Of a stretch of DNA of 64,000 nucleotides, positions 1-12,759 are shown piece after piece (the stretch's first letter is position 1; each line of letters begins with the position of its first letter). Origin of the DNA: Balaenoptera acutorostrata. Taxonomy: Eukaryota > Chordata > Mammalia > Artiodactyla > Balaenopteridae. The notes below the pieces were generated by a model. The model saw only the letters and a program-made list of their open reading frames with translations. It made no database searches and was not told the origin of the DNA. The DNA lies in the NCBI RefSeq assembly GCF_949987535.1, contig NC_080081.1, positions 33,954,428-34,018,427 of the forward strand, given 5' to 3'. The translations under genes and the position numbers were made by a program.

Positions 1-290
1 CCTTGCCTGGAATGCTTTTCCCTCAGATGCTTGGCAAATCTCTCACCAACTTCAAATCTTTGCTTACAAGTCATTCTCTCAAGGAGATGCATCATGACCC
101 CTCTATTTAAAATTGTAACCCGCCCCCTGCCTTACTCCTGGATCACCCTTATCTTGCACTGCTTTGCCTTTCTTCCATGGCATTTATCATCCTCTTAACT
201 ACTGGTGAATCTCAAGTGTTTAAGACAGTGCTTTGGTACATAGTAAGTGCTCAGTTAAAATCTTTTGAATGAATGAATGAGTGACTAATG
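1..290 (+). repeat. L2 LINE 3' end
   Basis: The order of short blocks matches the 3' end of mammalian L2: a 'cctggaatgcttttccc' block, a 'caaggagatgcatc' block, a 'gcatttatcatc' block, then 'acatagtaagtgctca' and a terminal run of TGAA units near 270-282. It is diverged and has no usable reading frame. This is an ancient fossil in sense orientation. It was identified from remembered family features, not by alignment. Confidence 0.75.
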
Positions 291-1280
291 AAAGTAGAAG
301 TAGAATGCCCCAGAGCTTTTGGCAGTCCCTAAGACTTTAAAGTAGGACCTAGGCTGGGCTTTTCACTACAGAGGCTTGTCTTAAACAATATATGGAAAAA
401 GTTAAGTACAATTCCAGCTCCTAACTTTGAAATACAAAGAGCTCTGGCAAGCAGAATTAGGGGGATCGGCCTTTCCTTTGGTAAAGTTTCTTCAGAAAGA
501 GGACCAATCACTATGCCCTTAATATTTGTTTGTCACAAAATACCTAAAAATGTCCAATATCATATCTGTAATGTTGTTTCAGATTCAAGTGTTTAAGTGT
601 ATATTGCCTTACCCACTATGCTGAATGCTGGTTATTTTCTCAGATCCCCTTGCACGGGTAAAAACATGCTACCCCAAGTCTACCAACTTATGTTTTCATT
701 TGTAATATTATAAGCAATTCCATCAATTTATAATAATTCCCTTGCATGCTAATCCACAATCGAGTGATGTTATTCTACTAAATTATTCACTTCAGATGTT
801 GAAGACGGGTCTAGCCACCCAAATATTTATTAAACTGCCAGTCTGGAAAACACCACCTTTTTCCAAAGGTTAAAAACCATTTTATTTTTAGATTACAGTG
901 TGAATAAAATATTAACAATAAGTAATTATTTCTGAAAACAATGATTTAAAAAATTAGTTCAATAGTTTAAAACAAATTAAAGAGGCTACGTACAACATGT
1001 TGTGTGAGCCTCCAGTTCAACTCCCTTGAAGGAGGAATTTCAATAGTTTCATCAATGCTGTGCGCTTCACAAAACTCTGTCTTAGAATGCTCAGGACTGT
1101 GCATTTTTATTTTACAGTGCATATGAATATGAGTGAAACTGTGATTTTATATGTCAGTGTTCTATGTTCAGTGGATTTTTAAAAAATTATTGCTATTGTC
1201 TTCCAGGACAATTAAGTAATACTTACTGCAAGGATAATTTACAAAGTTTCCAAGATATGGGCCTGGTTTAAAATTTTTTT
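291..1280. other. AT-rich stretch without recognised features
   Basis: I see no exon, RNA gene or recognisable repeat here. The sequence is AT-rich with short chance open frames only. Very old repeats may be present below what can be recognised by eye. Confidence 0.5.
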
Positions 1281-1296
1281 AACATCATACAGGGTG

Positions 1297-1300
1297 TATA

Positions 1301-1322
<22 letters not shown>
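1297..1322. repeat. (TA)n microsatellite at SINE tail
   Basis: About 13 uninterrupted TA units run directly into a T run and then the antisense SINE body. The position fits a microsatellite grown from the A-rich tail of the adjacent minus-strand SINE. Confidence 0.85.
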
Positions 1323-1331
<9 letters not shown>

Positions 1332-1447
1332 TGTGGGGGGTGCTGCATGTGGCTTGTGGGAACTTAGTTCCCCGACCAGGGATCGAACCTGCACCCTCGG
1401 CAGTGAAAACACGGAGTCCTAACCACTGGACCTCCAGGGAATTCCCG
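1323..1447 (-). repeat. CHR-type SINE (tRNA-Glu-derived), antisense
   Basis: Read on the minus strand it begins 'gggaattccctgg', continues with a tRNA-Glu-like promoter region ('ccagtggttaggactccg') and a B-box-like 'ggttcgatccctgg', then 'ggaactaagttcccacaag', and ends in an A-rich tail. This is the short CHR SINE structure of whales, hippos and ruminants. It is about 120 bp, with a tail grading into a TA repeat. Confidence 0.85.
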
Positions 1448-1564
1448 CAATGTATACAGTACATATTTTTAAAAATCCTTTTTTACTTTTGGATTTTTCC
1501 CTCTCAATCAGTCTATTGTTTTAGTGCTTCCAAATTGGATTGAACCTTATCAAATGCCATTAAA

Positions 1565-2090
1565 GACTGCTTAAAATTTTTAATGGCTTTAGAATAAAAT
1601 CCAGACTCTTCCCAGGCCTGTAAGCCCTGATGTAGTTTGGCTGATTCTCTCATTTCATTTCGTGCACACTGTCTTAGTCATTAAGTCCTCAGTTACGGTG
1701 GCTTTTTCTAAATTTCTAAGTTTCTAGAACCTTCCAAGCACTTGCCTTTCCCTCTGTAGGAAACACCTTTCTCCTGGTTTTCGAATAATCAGCCAACGCC
1801 TTCTCCTTCTAAGTCTTAACTTCAATATCATCTTCTCAGAGAATCCTGGCCTAACCAGGCTGTTTCATCACAGTACCCGCTTTATTTTAGGCACTGCATA
1901 TTACGACCTGTAATTGTTTTATATTTAATTTTTGTTCATTGTTTTTGTCTCTTATCATAATGTAAGCTCCTTGAAGGTAGGGCTCTTTTCTGTCTTGTTC
2001 ACCATTGTTTCTCCAGTAGCTCATACACACCAGGAATTCAGTCTTTGTTGAATGAATAAGTAAATAAATGAATGAATAACAGGATTAAAA
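1565..2090 (+). repeat. L2 LINE 3' region, long copy
   Basis: Blocks typical of L2 occur in order: 'aaaatccagactcttcccag', 'ctcagagaatcctggcctaa', 'ataatgtaagctccttgaag', 'gtagggctcttttctgtctt', 'accattgtttctccag', and a terminal TGAATGAATAA run. This is a roughly 500-bp sense copy without coding capacity. It is a second L2 within 2 kb, separated from the first by unique DNA and a SINE. Confidence 0.8.
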
Positions 2091-2345
2091 GTTGGGGTAG
2101 ATTTAATAAATATATACCAATTGTTGTGAAATTTCCTTATAGCTCATTAATAGTAATTTTTTCCCCCTCTAAGACCATTGTTTGGATTAAAAGCTAGACA
2201 AAGGCAGGATAGCTTCATAATAAGTATCTGTTGAAAATAGGGGTTTAAGATTCGGTAGGATGTTTTGTTGGTACTGTTTCACACTCCCCTGGCAACCACA
2301 TTCTTCCTTACCTCATCCCATGTAGTAGGGTTAAAATTTGTGCTT

Positions 2346-2462
2346 TTATTTTTAGTATTTTTGGCCATGCCACACAGCATATGGGATCTTAGTTCCCTGA
2401 CCAGGGATCGAACTTGCGCCTCCTGCGTTGGAAGCGTGGAGGGACCGCCAGGGAAGTCCCAG
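2346..2462 (-). repeat. CHR-type SINE, antisense, 11-bp TSD
   Basis: The minus strand reads 'gggacttccctggcggtcc', a B-box-like 'gttcgatccctggtcaggg', 'aactaagatcccatatgc' and an A-rich tail. An 11-bp direct repeat, aatttgtgctt, flanks it at 2335-2345 and 2463-2473. That supports insertion by L1-type target-primed reverse transcription. Confidence 0.88.
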
Positions 2463-2939
2463 AATTTGTGCTTCTAAATGCTCTATACTGATTTCACTGA
2501 TAATCATATTTTGACATGTTTTAATTTAGATAAGTTAAGGTCAATGGAAGAATTTAAAGGGTGTTTTAAGAAACTGTCTCTCAGCTATTTTTTCAATCAG
2601 TGCACGGTAGGCTCTATGCAAAGAAATCCTTCAGACACTTTAGTTTTAGTGAGAAATCATTTTGGTTTTTGCCCAGCTTGAAAGTTCTTAATATTTTCTT
2701 TAAAGTTGTCATTTATACCATGAGAACCCAAATTACCACGCTATCTGACACTATGAACTTTGATCAACATTTTATTTTTTCTAATTGACCATATGAAATA
2801 ATACAGGGCATATAGGTTGCCTCAAATTTATTATTTCATCCTTGGTAGTTCAATATAAACTGAACTTGATTCTCTCCCTCGGCATGACCAAGTGAAAACA
2901 TAAAGAAAGCATTCAACATCATTTAGTAATTGTCTGGAA

Positions 2940-3180
2940 ACAGGAAGCCAAACTATTATCTATAGCGCAGGGCGATCTCATTGTGGAAACTTCACCCTGG
3001 CTGTAACCTTTTATCTTGTTCTGCTCCTACACCCGGGTCATATTATGCACTGCTTTGTGCTAGTTTGACAAGAACTAATGTGGATGCTTAAATATTTTAA
3101 AGGCTGAACGCTTCAGAATGATAAAATACGGAGCTGATCAACCCTTCCTGTTGCGTTTGTGGTTAATGATAAAGTAATTT
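2940..3180. promoter_or_regulatory. Candidate conserved non-coding element
   Basis: This is a non-repetitive, mixed-composition block inside AT-rich DNA. It contains 'ctcattgtggaaact' and 'gtggttaatgataaagt', the latter resembling an HNF1/homeodomain-type site. There is no open frame of note. Regulatory function is inferred from texture and motifs only. Confidence 0.25.
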
Positions 3181-5379
3181 AATACTTTTTTTTTTTTTTT
3201 GGTCTATAAGTAGTTTCAACAACAAACATTAAAGTTCCTTGAAAGAAAAATCTTAAATAAGGCCATGCAATGACATTTTTTAACTACAGTTGTTTTTTAT
3301 TCAGCCATAAAATCTATCTTTCATAAAGAAACCCACTTACATGTCTTACTTCAGTGAAGGTTATTTGTAGACTGAAGGTCTTTTCTTGTCAAGATATGAT
3401 GAATACCATGTGTGAAGACAGAAGAGCATCAGACCTGTATTAGCTGGAAAACCCACTGATCTGTGAATAACCTAAAAAAGAAAACCTGAAGATTAGCAAC
3501 GTCGCTTTTAAGAATGATCCATCAAATTCAACAAGCAGATTCACAGAGATGAATCATCTGGTTCCTTTTATACCTACTATACAGTAAAGGTTATTTCCTT
3601 TCCCTACAAATAGAAGTTTGAAAATAAAGGGAGACTTTTGAACATCCATTGGTATAAGTCAATAATCTTAAGGTGTTTCTGATTTTTAGATGTAAATCTT
3701 TACTTATGACTATTAAAATGGTATAGTCAATTCTTTCTTTTTTCTTTCGGTATTAGGTTCACTATTTCAGGGAATCATTCTTTATTCTTTTGTGAGTGTG
3801 TTGCAAGGAGGCAAAATTCTCAATACCTCCTCAAATTTTTCACACCAAACTTAAATTTTATGGCAAGTTGAAATATCTGTTAGAAATGTTTTTAGGAGTT
3901 TCCTACATAGTTTGCATAGGTAAGTAAAAATAATTGGATGTTACTCTTTTGGATGTTATGTTGGTTGATTAAAAGAATTAAAAGATTCAAAGCATATAAA
4001 AATCATTACATGGATGTCTAGTTTTGTTAAAAATAAATGCTTTATTTTATAATTTTTAAAATCTCAAAATAGTTTCAAAGGTATGGGTTTAAAATGCACA
4101 TTTTACAGTATAATTTTTCTCAGTTTTAGTGTGTTGGGAGTGTTTTCATTTACTTCTTTTTATATTGAACTTTAATGGACCGAAGGACTTAAAAATAGAA
4201 AGTACTAAAAAGGAATCACCTAACAATTTTTCAAATTCCTTTCATGTCAGTGTTTTCAGCAAATAAGTCAATATAATTTAAAAGAAATTTATTTTTTATC
4301 AAGATATGTTGATATTAGACAGCAAAAAAAATAATTACATTGCAGTGCAGTCACAGAAACTGAAACTTTTTGGCCTCACTTCTTAAAAAAGATTTCTGAC
4401 AAAATATCTTCAGTAATGCAATTTAATCATTGGCTGATTTTGTTATTGTTGCTTTTGTTAAGTTAGCCGTAATTTAGATTTAAATTTATTTTCTTTAAAT
4501 ATATAGATATTATTTTGGGAGGATGTCTTTTGGTGAAATTTTAACTGTGCCTATTTAGGTAATTAATTTCCAACATTCCCAACATAATGAAAAATAATTT
4601 TTATAGTGATTGAATTACAAACTTTCTCTGTGTTTAAGCAATTAATAATCATTTGTGCTTTGATATTAAATATTCTGTAATGTTATTTATAACCGTTTTC
4701 ATTATGTAAATTAAATAGGAAAATAGAAACACCATTTCTTAAAGAGTGAGTTATAGTTTCATGAATGAGAAGTTTGCTGTCAGAAAAATTTTAAGGTTTG
4801 AAACCACTCAAAGGCATTTGAAGATTTCATCTCTCATCAGATTTTCTTAGAGGAATGAAGAAATAAGGAAGAGCTAAAAATCTCTATCCAAGGACCTAAA
4901 TGGATCTTGTTTTATAAGAAATTCTAGGGTATGTGTTATAGAACTACATTTTTTCCCTAAAAGTAAGATATTAAGTATTTTAGAAAACACATTAAGCTCT
5001 GAACTTTTACAGAATTCTATTTTTTATGATTTTTCTAAAATTGCGAATGGCAGTCTCAGTTCAAAATGAGTAAGAAATTAAAACTCCTCTGATTATTAGA
5101 AGCTTAAACACTGCAAGAGGGCTTGAAGCTTACGTCCCACCTACTAGAACAGCCATAAATCATAGATGAACACAGGAGAAAGCCCCGTCAGTGATGTTTA
5201 GATACAGGGCTGCAGCAAAGTGAAAAACACGGAGTTTTAGAATTTAGCACCTAAGGCCCAGCTAAATATTATTGATTTTAACTTGAGCTGAAATAGTCAC
5301 CCGTTCAATTTAATAATCCTTTCTGTGGATGATAAAACAAATTTTAACTAAATAAACCATGGCTTTAAAGAGATGTGGC

Positions 5380-5470
5380 ATTTATGATAGACAAAGAGGG
5401 AAACAATTTAATTAAGCGATAATGTTCACGGCGCTGCAGCAATAAACAACATATGTAGTTGATTAAATGC
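5380..5470. promoter_or_regulatory. Candidate homeodomain-rich non-coding element
   Basis: A compact block carries 'caatttaattaagcgataat', then 'cacggcgctgcagcaata', then 'acaacatatgtagttgatta'. TAAT cores, an E-box (CATATG) and two CpGs cluster within 80 bp of otherwise bland AT-rich sequence. This texture is typical of developmental enhancers. No conservation data were available, so it is a hypothesis. Confidence 0.3.
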
Positions 5471-7539
5471 AGGAGGGAGTTCAGGGTGAAATCCTCCTTT
5501 TGGAAATAGCTGTCTGCAGATCCTCCCCATCCTCTCTTTTGGTGGTGTAAGATGTGACTCCAGGAGAACCCCAGTCATTGCCTTTTTGTCGCATTTCCCC
5601 TCCTCTTCTGTGCTTTGTGGCCATGTTAAGTCGTTGGCTGGACTTCAGACAGAGTTTTAGACTAGAAAATGGCCATTCCTTTTCATTCAAAACTGAAAAT
5701 TCATACTTCTTTTCCTCTTAGTAAAGTCTACTGATTTTTGGGGGAGCCACTGACTTCACACAGCATTGTCAGTGACAATTGGGGAATTGATTTTTTATTC
5801 CTTAGATTATTTTTATTCTACTTTATTTACGATGCTCCAAAAATGGGGGTGTGCTTTCCAAAAAGCAACTTGAGTAATCTGGGATAGGTTCTAGTATGGA
5901 AGTGTATTGTTAAATGAATTCAATTTCAGAAAGAAAGCTAGACCTTGGGCAAGTCCAGAAGGCAAGAAGAGAAACAAAAGAAACCAGATGAATTTAACAT
6001 TAAGGTCCTATGGTCTGATGTAGTTGCAGAATGTTACAGCAATTAGAAAAAACTCTTTTTGTCTTTTCAAAAATCTCCCTTTAAATTTTGCTTCTGGAAA
6101 TTTGGAGATATTAGGTTGCAGATGAATATTTCATGATTCAATTTTTTGTTAAAAAATGTATATGTCCTGGTTCACATATATGTCTGTATAAGTTTAGGAT
6201 TGGATTAATGGTATTTTTTTTTACATATGTGTGTTTTTCTATAATATTTTCAAATAATAAAATGAATTATTATAAAACAAAAAATAAAATAACAAAGAAA
6301 TTTTTAAAATCCACACAAAGAAAAATCTTTTTGGTTCTTGCCAGTGCAAACCACCACTAAAGTGTATAAAATGTGAATTTATTTTTGTGAAAATATACTT
6401 ACATAAAAGTTAAAATTTTTTTAAATTGAAAGTGTTTAATGTATTTTTTAAAAGTTCTTTTCTTCTAGCTATTTAAAATTGATTAAAATTAAAAGTAAGA
6501 ATACAAATTATTAAGGGATCAAAAGTATATAAACAAAGCTGAAATTTTCGATTTAATATTTTTAAAAATTGGTTTAAATCTGATAATTGATATTTTTATT
6601 CAAATAAAATAATTCCCAATTGTAGTGTTCATGGCCATCTAATAGCCAGTGTAAATAGTTGGTATTTAGTGCAAGTGCCATCTAGACATACATCTATACA
6701 AATTTAAAGATAATATAAATTTCTTAACATGGCAAAAATATTTCAACTTCCATGTGCCAACTATTGCAAATACAACACTAATTCATGGAAGTCATTAACT
6801 TTAATACAAAGAGAAACAAGAAAATGGCTGATGGGCACTGCTAGGAAACAATACTTCTCATGTAAGGATCTAGTATATTCATGTTCTCTGAGAGGAAGAA
6901 TTTATATTAATTAGTATGTCTTCTCTGTAACTTAAGTGCTTCTGCTGCAGGTTGCAGCACAACCTACAAAGCTCAGGGCATTGTAACACAGTTGTCTTGT
7001 TTTGAGGACATTGGGCAGAGAGACACAATGAAGCATTTCTGTATTAGGTACAAAGCAGATGTTTAAGACTATGAGTTGTGCTGTGCCAATGCTAAGTGAT
7101 GGATCTGCATGATTACTAACATGCCCAGGTGTTTTTTTTTTTTTTTAATACATTTAATTTTGCATGTGTGTTTGTGGTATGCAAGACCCCATAAAACGTG
7201 AGGTCCACCCAGGGCAGAGGTCCCTCTTACTTGGATCTAACAGAAGTACTGTCTTTTATTTCAAATCTGTAAATATTTACTGAGCGTGGCACTACAGAAA
7301 AAACCTAAGAATATATTTCAAATTATGCTCCTATTGAACAGATTTTTAACATCCTAGGAATGATGTGAAGTAAGAAGTAAGCACTCACATAAATTGCACC
7401 AGTGGAAGGTACGCTGGAAACAGAGCCACACTGACGATCCGAAGATGAATTCCAGTTGGGGATACCGTGGACTAAGTTTCATTTGAAACGGACTTTGAAG
7501 AACTGGTAGGATTTAAATAAATAAGGTGAAGAAGGAATT

Positions 7540-7715
7540 CTAGGAATAGCCAGCTGCTTTTGAAAGGATAAAGGTAGCTAACTATACAGTGTGGATTTAA
7601 GGGATGGCGGATGGGCCAGCACATTAGGCTGAAGAATTTGTATTTTATTCTATATGCTGTGAGAAGTATAGTGGGTTTTTGAGCAGAGGTATGGTATAAT
7701 CACTTGACTAATTTG
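7540..7715 (-). repeat. L2-like fragment, antisense
   Basis: Blocks such as 'tgggccagcacattaggct', 'tttgtattttattctatatg' and 'gggtttttgagcagagg' followed by 'atggtataatcac' follow the order seen in antisense L2-type repeats. The copy is strongly diverged, and the family assignment is tentative. Confidence 0.5.
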
Positions 7716-10264
7716 GGTATACACTTAATTGAAACATTCCTGCTTGTTTAAATAATACCCATCTAGCGATGGGCTTGTCAAAGCACAGAATATGGATGGA
7801 TTTGGAGGAAATTAAATATTTAGTGGCCTCAAGTTCTTGTCTAACGCCATACTCATTTAAGTATAGGCATTTCCCAGAACAAAAGATGGAGTATAAAAGC
7901 CAGGTATTTTATTCCTTAATTGCTGTAGAAGCTAGTCTCCAGTTAAAGCTCTGAGCTTTAGCTGATGTAAGAGTGTTTCAGCAAAAGTTAAATTTAATAG
8001 AATGTATTAATTCTTCCCCATAACAACCAGAACCTAGCACAAATTTTAGAATGCATTTACAGCATGTTAAAAGGGCAGACGTTTATAAGGATATAACAAA
8101 CTACCTTGCTAAGTTTTAGCTAGCATATAGGAATATAGGCTACTGTACTGTAAAATAATTGACTTCATAGCTCTTTTCAAGATATAAATGGCATATGCAT
8201 TTATGAAGTAACCAATTTTATGGAGAAAATTTCAAAAAGCATTGGCTATTGGGAATTGAGTCATTTTTAGGATATTAGTCTTTAACAAGTTTTATTTTTC
8301 AAGTGAGGGACGGAAGATAGAATCCTGGCAAGAACTATTTTTTTTTTCTTGCTAGGAGAAGCATTAAATACCGGGGTAAAGCGATTAGGTGATAAACATC
8401 GGCAGAAAAATAACCATAAAGGTCTAAATAGCACAAAATAAGAAACTGGACAAACTCAGGTAAAAGAATATGAGTTATATTTTTGCTGGTTTGTTTTTCA
8501 TTGAGACCTATTTGTTTTCTTTCTATGTTCAAGAAATACCTAGAAAGTCACCAAACATTTGTCATTCTTCCAATTTACCTTCAATATTCAAATTAGCTAT
8601 CTGGTTGATTCTTTTCAGATAAACTACCACTAAGAGTGTTTACAAGTTCAATTTCAAGGAGTTTGGAGACAGAGTAGTCTCAGATGGGAATGAGAGACAC
8701 TGGGATTAAGCAGCTTTAAAACATTGAGATTAAGAGACATTTCTATGGCAGTAGTCTCCCCAAACCCACAGAAGTCACTCTGTTTTGCATTGACAATAAG
8801 ATCTTTTCTTCAACATCTGTGAGAAGGAAAATTCTCATATGGAGTGTGGATCCAGCCATGAGTTTAATCTTGTATACGGATTGAAAAGGATTTAGTAGGG
8901 ACATCTGTGATGTATCTTGGGTAGAAACATATGGCAATAATAAATATTATTATACTGTGTATAATCATACTTTAATATAATTTTAGTAATCTGCTTTCCT
9001 TATCCAATATTTGTCATTCTGAAGTGAACTCTTACTACTCTGCCCCTTATTTTTCTTTAAAAAGATTAATTTTCTTAATTGCTTATTGCTGTGGTATTTA
9101 GTCCCTTGTCATAGCTTTTTAACTAGAGTATATAAAACTATATTGCATTCAGAACCGGGAAATATTAAATGAGATCCAGACCTCAGCAAATCAGAAGACT
9201 AATTAGGAATTTATTTAATTCTATGAAGAAAAACCACATCTCATTTTTATCGTTCTCATTAAATGAATAATTCTTTAAAGAAGCTTTCATTTTAAGGCAT
9301 TTGTAAACACAGAAACAGTGGAATTTTAAGCAAAGCAGTGATTGCATTGATTATCTTAAGTTTCTCAAATTCCTGTCTAAATAAAAATTCAAAAATGATT
9401 TTACAAATAGTCTAGAAAAAATAATTACATCATATAAAGAAGAAATGTATGACTATGGGAATATACTGCTTCATCTTGGATATGGGTGTTACCAGAAAAC
9501 ATACAAAATCTATTTTGTGTAACATAACCTAACTAGAACAAAACCTACATAAAGCATTAAATGAGTGGTTAATATCAAAGCCCCATTTATAACAAGAACT
9601 ATATTATAAACCAATAAACCCTAATTTATAAGTCAATTTATATAATCACTGGCCATGTACAAATGATATAAGAACATATATCCTGGTTCTTACCGTGTTC
9701 TAGTAGTACATGATCATATGGACATGCATTATATACATATGAAACTCTAAACAGTAGGATGAACAGAGTTTAAACCAGATTGAAAAAGACCAAGGGCTGA
9801 TACGAGACTGTGCTGCTATGTCATCAGAGATCTTAAAAAGTAATTGAAAACATTCACCTTGTCCTGCTACCTTTGAGGTATACTTGCAGATTATATAGCC
9901 ATCACTGGTACATAAAACCAAGATATGAAAGCCCAACATATGCCTTTGTTAGAAGGTGTTAACAGTTTAGCATAATATCTCATGGTGAGTCAAGTAAGTC
10001 TCTGACTCTGAAGCATGGCTTTGCTCCCTGTGTTACCCTGCTGTTTTCTTAGTGGTGTTACCAAAAATCTCTATATTGACTGAGAAGTTTCCATAAAGTT
10101 TGAATGTATAAGATTTCCCAGCCTGAGGTCACTGATATTTCTTACTCCTAACTCTAAGATACAAAAATACCATAAAAACAGTAGAGTGGGAGATCATAGT
10201 TATAGTAGGAGAAAAGAGTAGCTTCTGAAAAAGTTTACGCAACAAAGTTTAAACATTAATTCAT

Positions 10265-10306
10265 TGACTGATTGATTAGTAGTAATAGAGATAGATCAAT
10301 CAGTCA
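10265..10306. repeat. Inverted repeat, 12-bp perfect arms
   Basis: The arms tgactgattgat (10265-10276) and atcaatcagtca (10295-10306) are exact reverse complements separated by 18 bases. They could form a cruciform or, if transcribed, a hairpin. No associated gene or transposon end was recognised. Confidence 0.9.
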
Positions 10307-10627
10307 GCATCCACTGGACAATGGCATGGTGGTTTCCTCTACATGATCGTGATTGTTTCCTCCCTGAATTTTTATTCATTTTTCTAACACACAAACCACA
10401 CAAGTTTTAAACATATCATTCTTTAATAACGCATCTGAGGGATTAGAGCCCTTTTACTCTATGGTATTTTTTTTGTATGTTGGCAGTTTATTGAACTGCT
10501 ACTTGTCTCTTGTAATATATCTAGTCTTTCTTTTGTTTTTTGTTTTTCTTTTCTATTCTGGAAGCTTCATAAGGACAGAAAAAAAATTCCTCTATCAGCA
10601 GAGAAAATATTGAATAAATAATCTCAT

Positions 10628-10654
10628 TTTATCTCAAAATAATTTTGAGATAAA
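10628..10654. repeat. 27-bp near-perfect palindrome
   Basis: The arms tttatctcaaaat (10628-10640) and attttgagataaa (10642-10654) are perfect reverse complements around a single central base. The AT-rich stem may extrude in supercoiled DNA. No function is evident. Confidence 0.9.
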
Positions 10655-11779
10655 CTCTCACTGTCATTCAATGATGACTATTTGTGACATAGCCCTGAGA
10701 GAATATTTATATCATTTTCTGGAAAATATATATGCTGTTTTCTAATTATTATAGACAAGTATACTTTATGCTATCTTAGAGGGATTTTTCTATCATTTAA
10801 CAACTCTATCAGAAAATCATCACAGTTAATAAAAAATCATATTTTAATCTTATTTTTCCTTCTTCTTTCTTTCCTTTTTCCTTCCTTCCTACCTTATTTT
10901 TGCTCATTTGTGTTAGAAAGAGAAGTCATATTTTCACTTTTCTATGTGAAAACTTTTGAAGTAATATAGGTATTTCTTTGGGGGATCTAAATGAATAATT
11001 CTGTGAAATATAAAGAACTCTTGGGATTTTCAATTTCTCTGTTGGAGATTTCCTAAGATCCTCAAGAAGCCGAAGGACAAGAATGTCACACAAGTTAATC
11101 TAGAGTGGTCTGAATGGAAAAAGGCTTAAAGAGATTCTATTGCGTCAAATAAGCATCTTAGCTTTTTTTTCTTTTTTTTTCAAGGATAAAATGTTAGATT
11201 TTTTCCAAGACTGAAATTAGTTGAAACTCTCCTCCATAATTAAGTAATAATATGTGACACAGCATGAGTTATTGCATAATAATTCATACCTTTTTGCTTT
11301 GCTAAGAATGAGGCCATAGGATGAGTGCTTGTTCAAATGCAGAAGTTATGAGTTATTACATCATAATTCACACCTTGAAGTACCATATTGTGATTATAAA
11401 ATAGCCCTGTGCAAATATTATTAATTTTTAAAGTTCAGAAATAAATTATTAAAAAATAACACATTATGACTTCCAAAGAACCTCTCAAATGTGAATTCAT
11501 TAAAAATGGAATGAAAACTAAATTAGTGTACATGGAAGCAGAATTATATATAACCTTTCTTGATGAACTATTTCCATTGACATACTGTTGTGAAGCATCC
11601 GCTCTATAATTTGTAGCTGTTGTGTAGATGTTTCTTTTCTTTAGCATCCCAGCAAGTAATGTATTCTTACTTGATTTTTTCTCTCAAGGACATATGGTAA
11701 GTGGTAAGTCAGTCTTTACAGTCACTTTCAGTATTGTTCATTTTTTTTTAGCAGGGGTGCATGTACAAATCGTGCAGGG

Positions 11780-12230
11780 CAACTCTCTTCAGCATTTGAG
11801 GACTGACCTCCAGTCTTTGAAGCCCATCTTGGCTTCTAGGACAGTGCCTTTTGCTGGTCTCCCTCTACCTTCCCTTTTCCCATATCATTCACCACTTTCT
11901 CTTTATCTTTCTTCCCACTGGCTTTGTGAAGTCTCTAAAATTCTCACCACGTTTTATTTTCTTCTTTGTTTAGTCCTACTCCACCAAGATACTATTTAAA
12001 TGATCCCCTCTATGCAGATAGCTCCCTAACATAGCTCAATTTCTAAATTTTTACTCACAGCCCAAATTACCAATATTTCCTATTATTATTTTAGTTATTC
12101 TAGTTATTATTCTGTATCTTGAAATCCAGCATATCAAGAATGGACCCTTGTTACCTCCTCTCTAAAGCAGCCCCTCTGCCCACTATGGCTTTCAGTCCCT
12201 GAGGTTAGAAGCCTTTCAGCCATTGTTTAC
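11780..12230 (+). repeat. L2-like LINE fragment, sense
   Basis: Pyrimidine-rich sequence includes 'tttagtcctactccaccaag' and 'ctctatgcagatagctccct'. The latter resembles the decayed codons for the Y-A-D-D reverse transcriptase motif found in L2 sense copies. It is heavily diverged, and the boundaries are approximate. Confidence 0.45.
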
Positions 12231-12239
12231 CCTTTTGTG

Positions 12240-12620
12240 TTTTTAAACTATTAAGCACCTACTCTGTGCCCGCTACTCAGTGAAGAATAACTTAAGGAGA
12301 ATGTCCTTAAAGAAGTTACATTGTAATAAAAGAACCAATTATGCAAATAAATACATTTTATTTGAGGAAGGATGTGATATGCATAGTAGGGCAAAAAAGC
12401 ACATTCGACTGTTTGTACCTGCATTTCTCATGAAAAGCTTTGTGGAGAAGTTATTCTGGAGGTGGTCTTGAAGGATGAATGGAATTTCTAAGAATAGGTG
12501 GGTTACTCCAGGGCAATCAAAACCACAAGCATACATCTGTAGGTGAGGATACCAGAAGTCCTCACTGTATTTCCGTGTTAAAATACCTTCCCTTTCAGGA
12601 AAACATGGCATGGTAGATGT
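12240..12620 (-). repeat. L2-like LINE fragment, antisense
   Basis: It starts with 'attaagcacctactctgtgc', the antisense L2 3'-end signature. It continues through 'gaagttacattgtaat' and 'ggtggtcttgaaggatgaat', matching the usual antisense L2 order. It abuts a sense L2 fragment, so two copies lie head to head. Confidence 0.55.
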
Positions 12621-12759
12621 TTTTTTATTATCTTAATGCTCTTACTTGGTAAAATAAAATTTGACAAAAACTGTGTCAGTCCTGCAAAAGTTTTTACAGG
12701 ATAATAATAAATTTGAAGCTCATGAAATCACAGCTCTGTCTGTATACAGAGTCAAGAAG

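Larger units (their letters stand above)
2474..7530. other. Mostly unique AT-rich DNA, no gene recognised
   Basis: No exon, RNA gene or clear transposon was recognised across about 5 kb. It holds a T run at 3184-3200 and two blocks of higher complexity (about 2940-3180 and 5380-5470) that may be conserved non-coding elements. The open frames here are short, AT-driven and show no protein-family motifs. Confidence 0.5.
7720..11770. other. Unique AT-rich DNA with two inverted repeats
   Basis: No gene or recognisable transposon was seen. Notable contents are two short inverted repeats (10265-10306 and 10628-10654), a pyrimidine-rich tract at about 10855-10892, and T runs near 8336 and 11164. The open frames are isolated and unlike any protein I know. 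Confidence 0.5.

Noticed and set aside
11628..11999. 123-codon plus-strand frame
   Set aside because: It overlaps an L2-like pyrimidine-rich region, and the leucine/serine/phenylalanine-rich product reflects composition.
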